A DNA stretch of 12,339 nucleotides from Anaerolineae bacterium (GTDB lineage: Bacteria; Chloroflexota; Anaerolineae; UBA1429): assembly GCA_007118555.1 (NCBI GenBank), contig SKRJ01000396.1, forward strand, positions 1 through 12,339. The letters run 5' to 3'. The stretch's first letter is position 1; each line of letters begins with the position of its first letter. Made by a program: the position numbers and the translations under genes. Of this stretch, positions 1 to 5,830 are shown piece after piece. The notes beneath the pieces are model-generated. The model was not told the DNA's origin. It saw only the letters and a list, made by a program, of their open reading frames with translations, and made no database searches.

Positions 1-156
1 AAAGGTCTCTTCCACCTGCTCATGATAGTGGCCGCCCAGGGCCTCGCCCGGCCTGATCAGGATGATGCCCCAGTCGATGCGAGGCCCGCGCATCAGATAC
101 TTGACGCCGCTGTCTCCGTCCCGATAGGACAGGTCTTGCTCCTTCACATGCTGCAT
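1..156 (-). CDS. Cupin-domain protein, N-terminal part (runs off the left edge)
   Basis: The minus strand reads 52 codons without a stop from an ATG at 156-154 to base 1, so the gene continues outside the window. The protein begins MQHVKEQDLSYRDGD. Near residues 37-51 it has the first cupin motif: PGEALGG, then HYH (His43 and His45) and EE (49-50), the usual metal-binding pattern G-x5-H-x-H-x3-E. Cupins of this small type are metal-binding beta-barrels with very varied roles (isomerases, dioxygenases, sugar binding), so no reaction can be assigned. The start is supported by GAGGAGG at 170-164, which lies inside the end of the NUDIX gene. The cupin ATG comes two bases after that gene's stop, so the two are translationally coupled and co-transcribed. 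The family call is good; the function is unknown. Confidence 0.8.
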   Translation of the reverse strand, partial: MQHVKEQDLSYRDGDSGVKYLMRGPRIDWGIILIRPGEALGGHYHEQVEETF

Positions 157-158
157 CT

Positions 159-692
159 CTATGCCTCCTCGTGTGACTCGGATCCGGGGTCTGTGAATCG
201 GTAACGCATCTCGCCGGATGCGTCTATTGTGTAATGGCCAAAAAAGGGCGTCGGCCCGTGGTCTGCCAGCAGGCGGGGCAGGAGGTATGGCAGATCGGCC
301 ACCATCTCGTCCCAGGGCAGGGCGTCCAGCGCATGCCATTCCAGCGTTCCCTCGGCAGAGGGCCGCGTGCTCCGCTTCTCGGCGTGGCCCATGAATACGA
401 ACAGCATCACCCCCGGATGGCCTGCGTGGCCCGAGACATGCACGATGGCCCGCAGTGTGAGCTCTGTGGGGACAAGGCCCGCCTCCTCGCGAATCTCGCG
501 CAGAGCGCTTTGGCGCGGGTTCTCGTCGGGCTCGATATGGCCCCCCAGCCCGTTCAGGCGGTTGGCCCAGATGCGCTTGTCAGGCGCTCCCCGCAGCAAA
601 AGAAGCGCATTGTCGCAGAGCACAAAGCTCAAGCTACGGGGTATAACGGTATAGTGATCGTTGTCGACGGTGCCCTGTTCCTCAAAGCGCAT
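159..692 (-). CDS. NUDIX hydrolase (MutT-like)
   Basis: A soluble NUDIX-family pyrophosphohydrolase, probably acting on a nucleoside triphosphate or another nucleoside-diphosphate-linked substrate in the cytoplasm. The Nudix box G-x5-E-x7-REUxEExGU is complete at about residues 51-73 (GHIEPDE, then RQSAL, then REIREEAGL), including the metal-binding REIREE core. It is preceded by the usual beta-strand region ending NGLGG. I chose the ATG at 692-690 (177 aa, MRFEEQGTV...). GAGGGG lies 11 bases upstream, and the longer start at 746 (195 aa) would run through the divergent promoter at 714-742. The longer start cannot be excluded. The gene is coupled to the cupin gene downstream. The substrate is not predictable from sequence; 8-oxo-dGTP or dihydroneopterin triphosphate are family possibilities only. 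Confidence 0.88.
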   Translation of the reverse strand: MRFEEQGTVDNDHYTVIPRSLSFVLCDNALLLLRGAPDKRIWANRLNGLGGHIEPDENPRQSALREIREEAGLVPTELTLRAIVHVSGHAGHPGVMLFVFMGHAEKRSTRPSAEGTLEWHALDALPWDEMVADLPYLLPRLLADHGPTPFFGHYTIDASGEMRYRFTDPGSESHEEA

Positions 693-713
693 AGATTCAG
701 ACGCCCCTCGATT

Positions 714-742
714 TTCAAACCCTCTGGCAACTGTGCTATAAT
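714..742 (+). promoter_or_regulatory. Sigma70-type promoter for the DUF3048 lipoprotein gene
   Basis: A perfect TATAAT at 737-742 is preceded by TGC, giving an extended -10 element. TTCAAA at 714-719 is a 4/6 match to the -35 box with a 17-bp spacer. The predicted transcript start is near 749, leaving a leader of about 90 nt. On the opposite strand a weaker TATAGC overlaps the same site and could serve the NUDIX gene. Confidence 0.65.
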
Positions 743-753
743 TCATGCCGTTC

Positions 754-790
754 GATCACCGGATCGTCAGATCACCGGACCCGATGATCC
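754..790 (+). repeat. Direct repeat and leader hairpin upstream of the DUF3048 gene
   Basis: GATCACCGGA occurs twice, at 754-763 and 770-779, 16 bp apart. In the same stretch 761-768 can pair with 783-790 (8 bp, one G-U) around a 14-nt loop. All of this lies in the predicted untranslated leader. It could be a regulator site or an RNA structure; no known element is recognised. Confidence 0.35.
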
Positions 791-839
791 GCAAGGACCG
801 CTGCACGATAGCCAAGCATAGCAGGAGATTCATCATAGC

Positions 840-2006
840 ATGACCCATACAAGATGCAACCCTCGTCGCCATCGGCCGTGGCGCGGTGTCCTCGCGCTCT
901 GGGCGGCTATGCTGGTTCTCGCGGTGGCCCTGGCCGGGTGCGATGTCGGCGAGGAAGCCATGGTTGTGGTTACGCCAACGGCCACGCGCACGCCGCAACC
1001 CACCTATACGCCTGACCCGACCGAGACCGCCACGCCTACCGAGACGCCTACGCTGGTTCCTACGGTACCGTTCAGCACGCCCACGCCCACGCCGACCCGC
1101 AACCCCAATATCAGCCCGCTGACCGGTCTCGAGGCTGATCCGGAGCTGCTCACCCGGCGCGTGCTGGCGATCCGCGTGGGGAACGATCCCGGGATCCGGC
1201 CGCAGGAAGGGCTGGGGGCCGCCGATATCGTGTACGAAGAGGTGATGGATGGTTGGTCGGTGACACGCTTTACCGCCCTCTACCTGGATAGCGACGCCAC
1301 GCGGGTACGCCCCCTGCGGAGCGCTCGCCTGTCCAACCTGACGCTGGTACCTCAGTATGATGCGGCTCTGGTGCACACCGGCGCCAGCGATCCGATCCGC
1401 TGGATGATCTCGCAGGCTACCTTTGTGGACCTGGATCAGTTCTTTCATCCATCGCCCTTTCGCGTGCTGGCAGGCTTTGACTGGCGAGGCCGCATCTATA
1501 CCTCGACGGCTCTCGTGCACGCCTATCTCGAGTCGCGCGACATGCAGCAGGACCGACTGATCGAGGGGTACGAGTTTGATCCCACGCCGCCTGATGGCGA
1601 GCCCGCGCCTGTGGTACGGATCCCTTATCCCAGTTCGAGCGTAGTGCGTTGGGAGTATGACGCGGAAAGCGGCCAGTATCTGCGCTATGTACAGGGGCGA
1701 CCGCATACCGATGCCCTGACCAACGAGCAGATCGCGGCGGACAATGTCGTTATCTTTTACACCCGGCATGGCGCCACCGATATTGTCGAGGACAGCCTGG
1801 GGGCCACCGCTATCGATATCGTGATGACTGGCTCGGGTAGGGCGGAGGTGGTCCGTGACGGCGTCGTGATCGAGGCGAGATGGCGACGCACCTCCGAAGA
1901 CAGCCCCATCCTGTATTGGGATAGTGACATGGATATCATTCCGCTGCGCCCGGGCAAGACCTGGATCCAGTTGGTGCCCCCTGACTATGAGATCGTGTAC
2001 GAATAG
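840..2006 (+). CDS. DUF3048 (YerB-like) domain lipoprotein
   Basis: A 388-aa secreted lipoprotein. A basic N-terminus (HRPWR) is followed by a hydrophobic stretch at about residues 17-31 and a lipobox LAGC with the acylated Cys at residue 34. Residues 45-88 are a Thr/Pro-rich linker (many TPT, TPTE and PTPT units), a spacer common in surface lipoproteins of Anaerolineae. The rest matches my recollection of DUF3048: it opens with NISPLTGLEA, continues with RRVLAIRVGND and AADIVYEEV, and carries the RVRPLRSAR segment. The C-terminal half (TWIQLVPPDYEIVYE end) fits the YerB C-terminal domain. The function of the family is not established. The start is set by AGGAG at 823-827, 12 bases before the ATG. 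It has its own promoter, and no clear terminator follows before the tatA promoter. Confidence 0.88.
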   Translation: MTHTRCNPRRHRPWRGVLALWAAMLVLAVALAGCDVGEEAMVVVTPTATRTPQPTYTPDPTETATPTETPTLVPTVPFSTPTPTPTRNPNISPLTGLEADPELLTRRVLAIRVGNDPGIRPQEGLGAADIVYEEVMDGWSVTRFTALYLDSDATRVRPLRSARLSNLTLVPQYDAALVHTGASDPIRWMISQATFVDLDQFFHPSPFRVLAGFDWRGRIYTSTALVHAYLESRDMQQDRLIEGYEFDPTPPDGEPAPVVRIPYPSSSVVRWEYDAESGQYLRYVQGRPHTDALTNEQIAADNVVIFYTRHGATDIVEDSLGATAIDIVMTGSGRAEVVRDGVVIEARWRRTSEDSPILYWDSDMDIIPLRPGKTWIQLVPPDYEIVYE

Positions 2007-2028
2007 AGCTCTTTCATGTCGCTCGAAT

Positions 2029-2056
2029 TTGACTTTTGGGGCTTGCAGTGTAGAAT
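2029..2056 (+). promoter_or_regulatory. Sigma70-type promoter for the tandem tatA genes
   Basis: TTGACT (2029-2034, 5/6 match) and TAGAAT (2051-2056, 5/6 match) are separated by 16 bp. The predicted start is near 2063, about 29 nt before the first tatA start codon. It lies in the 85-bp gap after the DUF3048 stop codon. Confidence 0.65.
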
Positions 2057-2091
2057 CAGTCATGTAATCTGTTCACAGGGAGAAGAAAGAT

Positions 2092-2271
2092 ATGCCATTT
2101 GGATTACCTGAACTGCTCATCATTCTGGTCATCGTCATAGCTATCTTTGGCGCGGGCAAGCTTGGTAGTTTGGGCGGCGCTCTGGGCAAGGGCGTGCGTG
2201 ATTTCCGTCAGAACGTCAAGCTGGATGATGAGGCCAAGGACTCTGACGCTGGAGCCGCGGACAACGACTGA
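2092..2271 (+). CDS. tatA: Twin-arginine translocase TatA/E-like protein, short copy
   Basis: A 59-aa protein, short for a TatA (often 70-100 aa). It has the full TatA signature. A short N-terminus (MPFGLPE) is followed by one membrane helix at about residues 8-19 ([12 protein letters not shown]), the FG hinge at 19-20, and an amphipathic helix with [16 protein letters not shown] then RDFR. The acidic tail is only about 15 residues. TatA oligomers form the passage for folded Tat substrates together with TatC, which is not in this window. The start ATG follows GGGAG at 2078-2082. The gene is the first of a tandem pair with the longer copy 76 bp downstream, and the two share the [11 protein letters not shown] helix and the GAGKL and GGALGKG segments, so they are recent or conserved duplicates. 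Confidence 0.9.
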   Translation: MPFGLPELLIILVIVIAIFGAGKLGSLGGALGKGVRDFRQNVKLDDEAKDSDAGAADND

Positions 2272-2273
2272 GT

Positions 2274-2318
2274 CGCATAGTCTGTCAATCGTCGCTATGT
2301 GCAGCGGCGCCTTTTTTT
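2274..2318 (+). terminator. Possible weak hairpin plus T-run between the two tatA genes
   Basis: CGCATAG (2274-2280) can pair with CTATGTG (2295-2301), 7 bp with one G-U. A run of seven T follows at 2312-2318. The T-run starts 10 nt after the stem, so this is not a canonical terminator. At most it may attenuate transcription or adjust the ratio of the two TatA proteins. Confidence 0.25.
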
Positions 2319-2347
2319 CGGGCTGAGGCATCCTACAAGGAGGAAAT

Positions 2348-2578
2348 ATGGCTGGTCTTTTGGCCCCGGATATCATTCTGATGGCCGCCATTGGTGCACC
2401 AGAGCTTTTGATTATTCTGGTCATCGTTATTGTGATCTTTGGCGCAGGCAAACTGCCCGAGATCGGTGGCGCCTTGGGCAAGGGTATTCGCGAGTTCCGC
2501 GATGCCACCAAGGAAATCGAGGGCGCTCAGGAAGACGTCCAGAAAGCGGCCGACGACATCGAGGCAGAGCAGGAGTAA
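2348..2578 (+). CDS. tatA: Twin-arginine translocase TatA/E-like protein, long copy
   Basis: A 76-aa TatA-family protein. Compared with the upstream copy it has a longer hydrophobic N-terminus ([17 protein letters not shown]) before [20 protein letters not shown]. The membrane helix is at about residues 19-31. The [21 protein letters not shown] amphipathic segment is classic for TatA. An acidic, probably helical tail ([22 protein letters not shown]) follows. The start is well fixed by AAGGAGG ending 5 bases before the ATG. It probably shares the promoter at 2029-2056 and is followed by a strong terminator. The two copies could play TatA- and TatB-like (or TatE-like) roles; sequence alone does not separate these. 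Confidence 0.92.
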   Translation: MAGLLAPDIILMAAIGAPELLIILVIVIVIFGAGKLPEIGGALGKGIREFRDATKEIEGAQEDVQKAADDIEAEQE

Positions 2579-2615
2579 TTCTTTCTGGTAGCTCCTCATA
2601 GCCTCGTATATTGAG

Positions 2616-2659
2616 AGACCCCGGCGTACACGCCCACACATTGTACGCCGGGGTCTTTT
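2616..2659 (+). terminator. Rho-independent terminator of the tatA operon
   Basis: A perfect 13-bp GC-rich stem (GACCCCGGCGTAC at 2617-2629 with GTACGCCGGGGTC at 2643-2655), extended by one A-T pair at 2616/2656, has a 13-nt loop and ends in TTTT at 2656-2659. It clearly closes the tatA transcript. Confidence 0.9.
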
Positions 2660-2662
2660 ATG

Positions 2663-2689
2663 CTAGCATGGCATCCAGTGACATGCTAG
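2663..2689. promoter_or_regulatory. Inverted repeat, putative operator upstream of the sugar isomerase operon
   Basis: CTAGCATG (2663-2670) and CATGCTAG (2682-2689) form a perfect 8-bp inverted repeat with an 11-bp spacer, between the terminator and the start codon at 2714. The layout fits a dimeric repressor site. A weak promoter (TTGTAC 2641-2646, 17-bp spacer, TAGCAT 2664-2669) would place the -10 box inside the left half-site. Both the operator role and the promoter are tentative. Confidence 0.4.
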
Positions 2690-2713
2690 TAAAAGCAACG
2701 AGGAGACCTGCCC

Positions 2714-3544
2714 ATGTTCACCCTTAGTGGCTTTGCTGACGAGATCTCGGCCGATCTTGACGAACAGCTCGATCTGTTGACCCGGATCGAGGTCCGCAAT
2801 CTCGAGTTGCGCGGCGTGTGGAACACCGGCGTGCTCGACCTCAGCGACGAGCAGATACGCACCATCAAGCAGGCCCTCGACGCTCGGGGCATTGGTGTCT
2901 CGGCCATTGGCTCGCCCATCGGCAAGATTCAGATCGATGACCCCTTTGAGCCTCACCTAGAGGCATTTCGCCGGGCCGTCGCCCTGGCCGAGTACTTTGA
3001 GACCCCTTATATCCGCATGTTCTCTTTCTTTGTGCCCGAGGGGCAGGCCGACGCCCATCGCGACGAGGTAATGCGGCGCATCGAGGCCCTGCTGGAGGCC
3101 TCTCAGGGGCACCCCGTCACGCTGCTGCACGAGAATGAGCGACACATCTATGGCGACATTCCCCGGCGCTGCCGCGATCTGATGGAGACCTTTGATACGC
3201 CTCGCTTTCGCTTTACCTTTGATCCGGCGAACTTTGTGCTGTGCGGCGTGCACCCCTACACCGATGGTTACGAGCTCCTCAAGGATTATATCGAGTATCT
3301 GCATATCAAGGATGCCTTGATGGAGGAGGGGCAGGTGGTGCCGGCGGGCCAGGGCGATGGCGAACTGGAGCCACTGCTGCGCGCCCTGGTTACAGAGGGC
3401 TATGATGGGTATGCCTCGCTAGAGCCGCACCTCAGCATGGCAGGCGAGTTTCGGGGCTTTTCCGGTCCCGAGCTGTTCGAGGTAGCCACCGAAGCGTTAC
3501 GAGGCCTGATGGAAAAGGTCGGCGCCGAGGAAAGGCGCGGGTAG
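2714..3544 (+). CDS. Sugar phosphate isomerase/epimerase-like TIM-barrel protein
   Basis: A 276-aa protein of the xylose-isomerase-like TIM-barrel (AP endonuclease 2) superfamily. The expected metal-binding residues are in place: Glu140 in TLLHENE, Asp170 in FTFDPAN, His197 in YLHIKDA and Glu237 in ASLEPH. The start MFTLSGFADEIS is typical of the family, as is GVSAIGSPIGKI near residues 61-72. Members isomerise or epimerise free or phosphorylated sugars and inositols in the cytosol; the substrate here cannot be named. GAGGAG 8-10 bases before the ATG fixes the start. The stop codon overlaps the Shine-Dalgarno of the uridylyltransferase gene that follows, so the three genes at 2714-5493 form an operon and probably act on one sugar. 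Confidence 0.85.
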   Translation: MFTLSGFADEISADLDEQLDLLTRIEVRNLELRGVWNTGVLDLSDEQIRTIKQALDARGIGVSAIGSPIGKIQIDDPFEPHLEAFRRAVALAEYFETPYIRMFSFFVPEGQADAHRDEVMRRIEALLEASQGHPVTLLHENERHIYGDIPRRCRDLMETFDTPRFRFTFDPANFVLCGVHPYTDGYELLKDYIEYLHIKDALMEEGQVVPAGQGDGELEPLLRALVTEGYDGYASLEPHLSMAGEFRGFSGPELFEVATEALRGLMEKVGAEERRG

Positions 3545-3552
3545 GAGGAGCC

Positions 3553-4458
3553 ATGGCACCAGCATCCAGGATCGCCAAAGCCGTGATCCCGGTGGCGGGG
3601 ATGGGCACGCGCCTGCTGCCCGCCACGAAATCGCAGCCGAAAGAGATGCTGCCTGTGGGGCGGCGTCCCGTCGTGCAGTATGTGGCCGAAGAGATGGAGG
3701 CCGCCGGGCTCAGGCAGATCCTCTTTGTCACAGGTCGGAAAAAGAGCGCCATCGAGGATCACTTTGACACGGATACCGAGCTCGTGCGGCTGCTCTCGGC
3801 CGCCGACAGCCACATGCTGCTGGAAGAGCTCAACTATACCGAGACCGAGGCCACCTTTTTCTACACGCGGCAGAGTACGCCCCTGGGCCTGGCCGATGCC
3901 GTCAGCCGGGCCGAGAAATTCGTCGGCGAGGACGACTTTGTCGTGGCGCTCGGCGACTCGATCATCCATAGCCCTGACGGCAACGGCCTGCTGCCGCGGC
4001 TGATCGATGCACATCGTCGCTCGGGCGCCGCCTGCACCATCGCTTTGGAAGAGGTCGATCCCAGCGAGGCGTACCGCTATGGCATTGTGCAGGTCGCCTC
4101 TTGCGCCGATCTGACGGGCCCCTTTGAGATCGAGGATCTGGTGGAAAAGCCCGCCATGGGTGCCGCTCCCTCGAACCTGGCGATTGCGGCGCGCTATGTG
4201 TTCAGCCCCGCCATCTTTGAGGCGATCCGGCGCACCGCCCCCGATCGCAAGGGCGAGCTGCAGCTCACCGACTCGATTCGCCTGCTCCAGCAACTGGGCC
4301 ACTCGGTGTATGGACTCTGTCTGCGCTGGGGCGAGCGCCGCTATGACATTGGCAACTTTGAGAGCTATTTTACGGCGTTCATCGATTTTGCCCTGGCCGA
4401 CGAAAAGTACGGTTATATGGTCAGGCAGTACCTCAAACGTAAGGCACGAGAGTTATAA
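3553..4458 (+). CDS. galU: UTP--sugar-1-phosphate uridylyltransferase (GalU-like)
   Basis: A 301-aa cytosolic nucleotidyltransferase that joins UTP and a sugar 1-phosphate (glucose 1-phosphate in classical GalU) to give a UDP-sugar and pyrophosphate. It carries the GalU signature at residues 11-33: VIPVAGMGTRLLPATKS, then PKEMLP with the catalytic Arg20 and Lys30. It also has the uridine-binding STPLGLADAV (108-117), a GDSII loop (134-138) where an acidic residue binds Mg, and the C-terminal ERRYDIGN (261-268). The length is normal for bacterial GalU. The start ATG lies just after TAGGAGGAG, which also contains the upstream stop codon. A GHMP kinase gene follows after 3 bases. That pairing suggests the natural substrate may be the kinase's sugar 1-phosphate rather than only glucose 1-phosphate. 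The fold and reaction type are secure; the sugar is not. Confidence 0.9.
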   Translation: MAPASRIAKAVIPVAGMGTRLLPATKSQPKEMLPVGRRPVVQYVAEEMEAAGLRQILFVTGRKKSAIEDHFDTDTELVRLLSAADSHMLLEELNYTETEATFFYTRQSTPLGLADAVSRAEKFVGEDDFVVALGDSIIHSPDGNGLLPRLIDAHRRSGAACTIALEEVDPSEAYRYGIVQVASCADLTGPFEIEDLVEKPAMGAAPSNLAIAARYVFSPAIFEAIRRTAPDRKGELQLTDSIRLLQQLGHSVYGLCLRWGERRYDIGNFESYFTAFIDFALADEKYGYMVRQYLKRKAREL

Positions 4459-4461
4459 ACT

Positions 4462-5493
4462 ATGGAAACGATCCGTTGCTCGGCGCCCGGGCGCTGTGGC
4501 ATCATCGGTAACCCCACCGACATGTATGGTGGGGCCGTCATCTCTTGTTCGATTCCGTATCGCGCGCATGTGACGATCAAGCCCCACACGGAACTGGTGC
4601 TGGAGACGGGCGGGCGCTCCTTTGTGGTCCGTGGCGACGATGATCTGCGGCTGCGGGGCGACTATTTCGACGTGGCCCGGGCCGTGCTCGAGTACCTGCA
4701 CGACGACGGGCTCTGTTGCCACATCTCGTACTCTTCCGAGATCCCCATCAGCTCCGGCGTCTCGAGCTCTACCGCCCTCACCGTCGCGATCCTGTACGGG
4801 TTGCTACGCTTCAAAGATTTGGACTATTCTCCCTATCGGGTGGCCGAGCTGGCCCGCTACACCGAGCTGAATCACTTTCGGATCATCTGCGGCTATCAGG
4901 ACGCCTACATGTGCACCTTTGGCGGGCTCAACTATATGGACTTTCGTGGCAAGCAGTTCTACCGGCCCGCCGCCGAAGAGCTCTATGCCACCATCGAGCC
5001 GCTGGAGCGCTATGTACCTCATCTGCCGCTGGTGCTCGCGCATACGGGCGTAGAGCATTCGTCGGATGCGGTGCACAAGCCACTGCGGGAGCGCTGGTTG
5101 GAGGGGGATCGCCAGGTGCGCGATGCTTACGAAAACATCACCCGGCTGGCCCAGGAGGGCAAAAAGGCGCTGCTGAACGCCGAGTGGGAGCGGCTGGGCT
5201 ACCTGATGAACCAGAATCATGCGATCCAGCGGGATCTGGGCGGCTCGGGCGAGGCCAACGAACGGCTGATCGCTGCGGCGCTCGATCTGGGCGCGCTGGG
5301 CGCCAAGCTGGCGGGCGCCGGCGGGGGCGGCACCATCATCGCCCTGCACGAGGACCCCGACTATTTGTCCCAAGGGCTCGCAGAGATCGGGGCCGACCGG
5401 GTCTTTCGACCGCATCCCGATCGCGGGGTCGGGCTCGACGCGCCCGTAGATATGCAGGTCGTTACCCCCGAAACGCAAGAATCCCGCCAATAA
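4462..5493 (+). CDS. GHMP-family sugar kinase (glucuronokinase-like)
   Basis: A 343-aa small-molecule kinase with all three GHMP motifs. Motif 1 is SAPGRCGIIGNPTDMYGG at about 7-24. Motif 2, the ATP-binding loop, is PISSGVSSSTAL at 95-106. Motif 3 is GAKLAGAGGGGTII at 280-293. The GNPTD-MYGG form of motif 1 resembles glucuronokinase and related sugar 1-kinases rather than homoserine or mevalonate kinases (from memory of the family). Such enzymes make a sugar 1-phosphate from free sugar and ATP. The uridylyltransferase gene ends 3 bases upstream, so kinase and uridylyltransferase together could convert a free sugar or uronic acid to its UDP form, as in the plant glucuronate salvage route. The Shine-Dalgarno is weak (GAGAG), suggesting translational coupling. 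The stop codon sits in the loop of the terminator hairpin at 5479-5503. Confidence 0.85.
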   Translation: METIRCSAPGRCGIIGNPTDMYGGAVISCSIPYRAHVTIKPHTELVLETGGRSFVVRGDDDLRLRGDYFDVARAVLEYLHDDGLCCHISYSSEIPISSGVSSSTALTVAILYGLLRFKDLDYSPYRVAELARYTELNHFRIICGYQDAYMCTFGGLNYMDFRGKQFYRPAAEELYATIEPLERYVPHLPLVLAHTGVEHSSDAVHKPLRERWLEGDRQVRDAYENITRLAQEGKKALLNAEWERLGYLMNQNHAIQRDLGGSGEANERLIAAALDLGALGAKLAGAGGGGTIIALHEDPDYLSQGLAEIGADRVFRPHPDRGVGLDAPVDMQVVTPETQESRQ

Positions 5494-5503
5494 GGCGGGA
5501 TTC
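5479..5503. terminator. Shared hairpin between the kinase gene and the convergent tRNA
   Basis: GAATCCCGCC (5479-5488) and GGCGGGATTC (5494-5503) form a perfect 10-bp stem with a 5-nt loop that contains the kinase stop codon TAA. There is no T-run on the plus strand. On the minus strand, TTGCGTTTC follows, so it works better as the tRNA terminator. It probably ends or protects both transcripts. Confidence 0.7.
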
Positions 5504-5507
5504 GGCT

Positions 5508-5584
5508 TGGTGGGCAGGATAGGACTCGAACCTACGACCTCCACGATGTCAACGTGGCGCTCTAACCAACTGGGCTACCTGCCC
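5508..5584 (-). tRNA. tRNA-Val, anticodon GAC
   Basis: The minus strand gives a complete 77-nt tRNA. The acceptor stem pairs GGGCAGG (5584-5578) with CCTGCCC (5518-5512), followed by discriminator A and an encoded CCA (5510-5508). The D-loop region contains AGCCCAGTTGGTTAGAGC, and the anticodon stem is CCACG/CGTGG around the loop TTGACAT. The T-loop is GTTCGAGTC. Anticodon GAC reads valine codons GUC and GUU. It is a single-gene transcript with its own promoter at 5598-5625 and the hairpin at 5479-5503 downstream. Confidence 0.96.
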
Positions 5585-5597
5585 CTAACTAGCTCCT

Positions 5598-5625
5598 ATT
5601 ATAGACGGTTGGCGCGATACGGCAA
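5598..5625 (-). promoter_or_regulatory. Promoter of the tRNA-Val gene
   Basis: On the minus strand, TTGCCG (5625-5620, 4/6 match) and a perfect TATAAT (5603-5598) are separated by 16 bp. The start would fall only a few bases before the tRNA 5' end at 5584. Confidence 0.65.
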
Positions 5626-5665
5626 GTTCGGCGCTTGCGCCTGTAGTTGCTCCGGCACAGTCCGA

Positions 5666-5693
5666 TTGCATTTTGATGCCGCCCGCCTATAAT
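5666..5693 (+). promoter_or_regulatory. Possible upstream promoter of the AOR-Hdr operon
   Basis: A perfect TATAAT at 5688-5693 has only a weak -35 match (TTGCAT 5666-5671, 16-bp spacer). If used, transcription would start near 5700, and the leader would contain both inverted repeats at 5711-5733 and 5744-5769. Confidence 0.4.
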
Positions 5694-5710
5694 GGTCTCA
5701 GGATCGTTGC

Positions 5711-5733
5711 GTCATGTTCTATCAGGACATGAC
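5711..5733. repeat. Inverted repeat 1 upstream of the AOR-Hdr operon
   Basis: GTCATGTTC (5711-5719) and GGACATGAC (5725-5733) form a 9-bp dyad with one G-U position and a 5-bp centre. It can be read as a regulator site or as an RNA hairpin in a transcript from the upstream promoter. Confidence 0.5.
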
Positions 5734-5743
5734 AAGACCCTGC

Positions 5744-5769
5744 GAATCAGACTGTACGAGTCTTGATTC
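5744..5769. repeat. Inverted repeat 2 overlapping the -35 box of the AOR-Hdr promoter
   Basis: GAATCAGACT (5744-5753) pairs with AGTCTTGATTC (5759-5769), 10 bp with a single bulged T, around a 5-nt loop GTACG. The right arm covers the -35 element TTGATT at 5763-5768, so a protein bound here would affect polymerase access. In RNA it would be a second hairpin after repeat 1. Confidence 0.5.
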
Positions 5770-5791
5770 ATTGCCAGGTTTCTGGTATAAT
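5763..5791 (+). promoter_or_regulatory. Main extended -10 promoter of the AOR-Hdr operon
   Basis: TGGTATAAT at 5783-5791 is a perfect extended -10 element. TTGATT at 5763-5768 is a 4/6 match to the -35 box with a 17-bp spacer. Transcription should start near 5798, about 33 nt before the MoaD-like start codon. Confidence 0.75.
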
Positions 5792-5830
5792 CTCCAGGGT
5801 GATCCTGAACTTGGTATGGGAGCAGTGTGC

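Noticed and set aside
975..1105. Thr/Pro codon repeats as a possible tandem repeat or CRISPR-like array
   Set aside because: The repeats are irregular and in frame with the lipoprotein linker. There are no spacers or conserved repeat units.
756..2063. 435-codon open frame on the minus strand opposite the DUF3048 gene
   Set aside because: Low-complexity His/Arg/Gly-rich translation typical of the shadow of a GC-rich gene. The plus-strand protein has a lipobox and family motifs.
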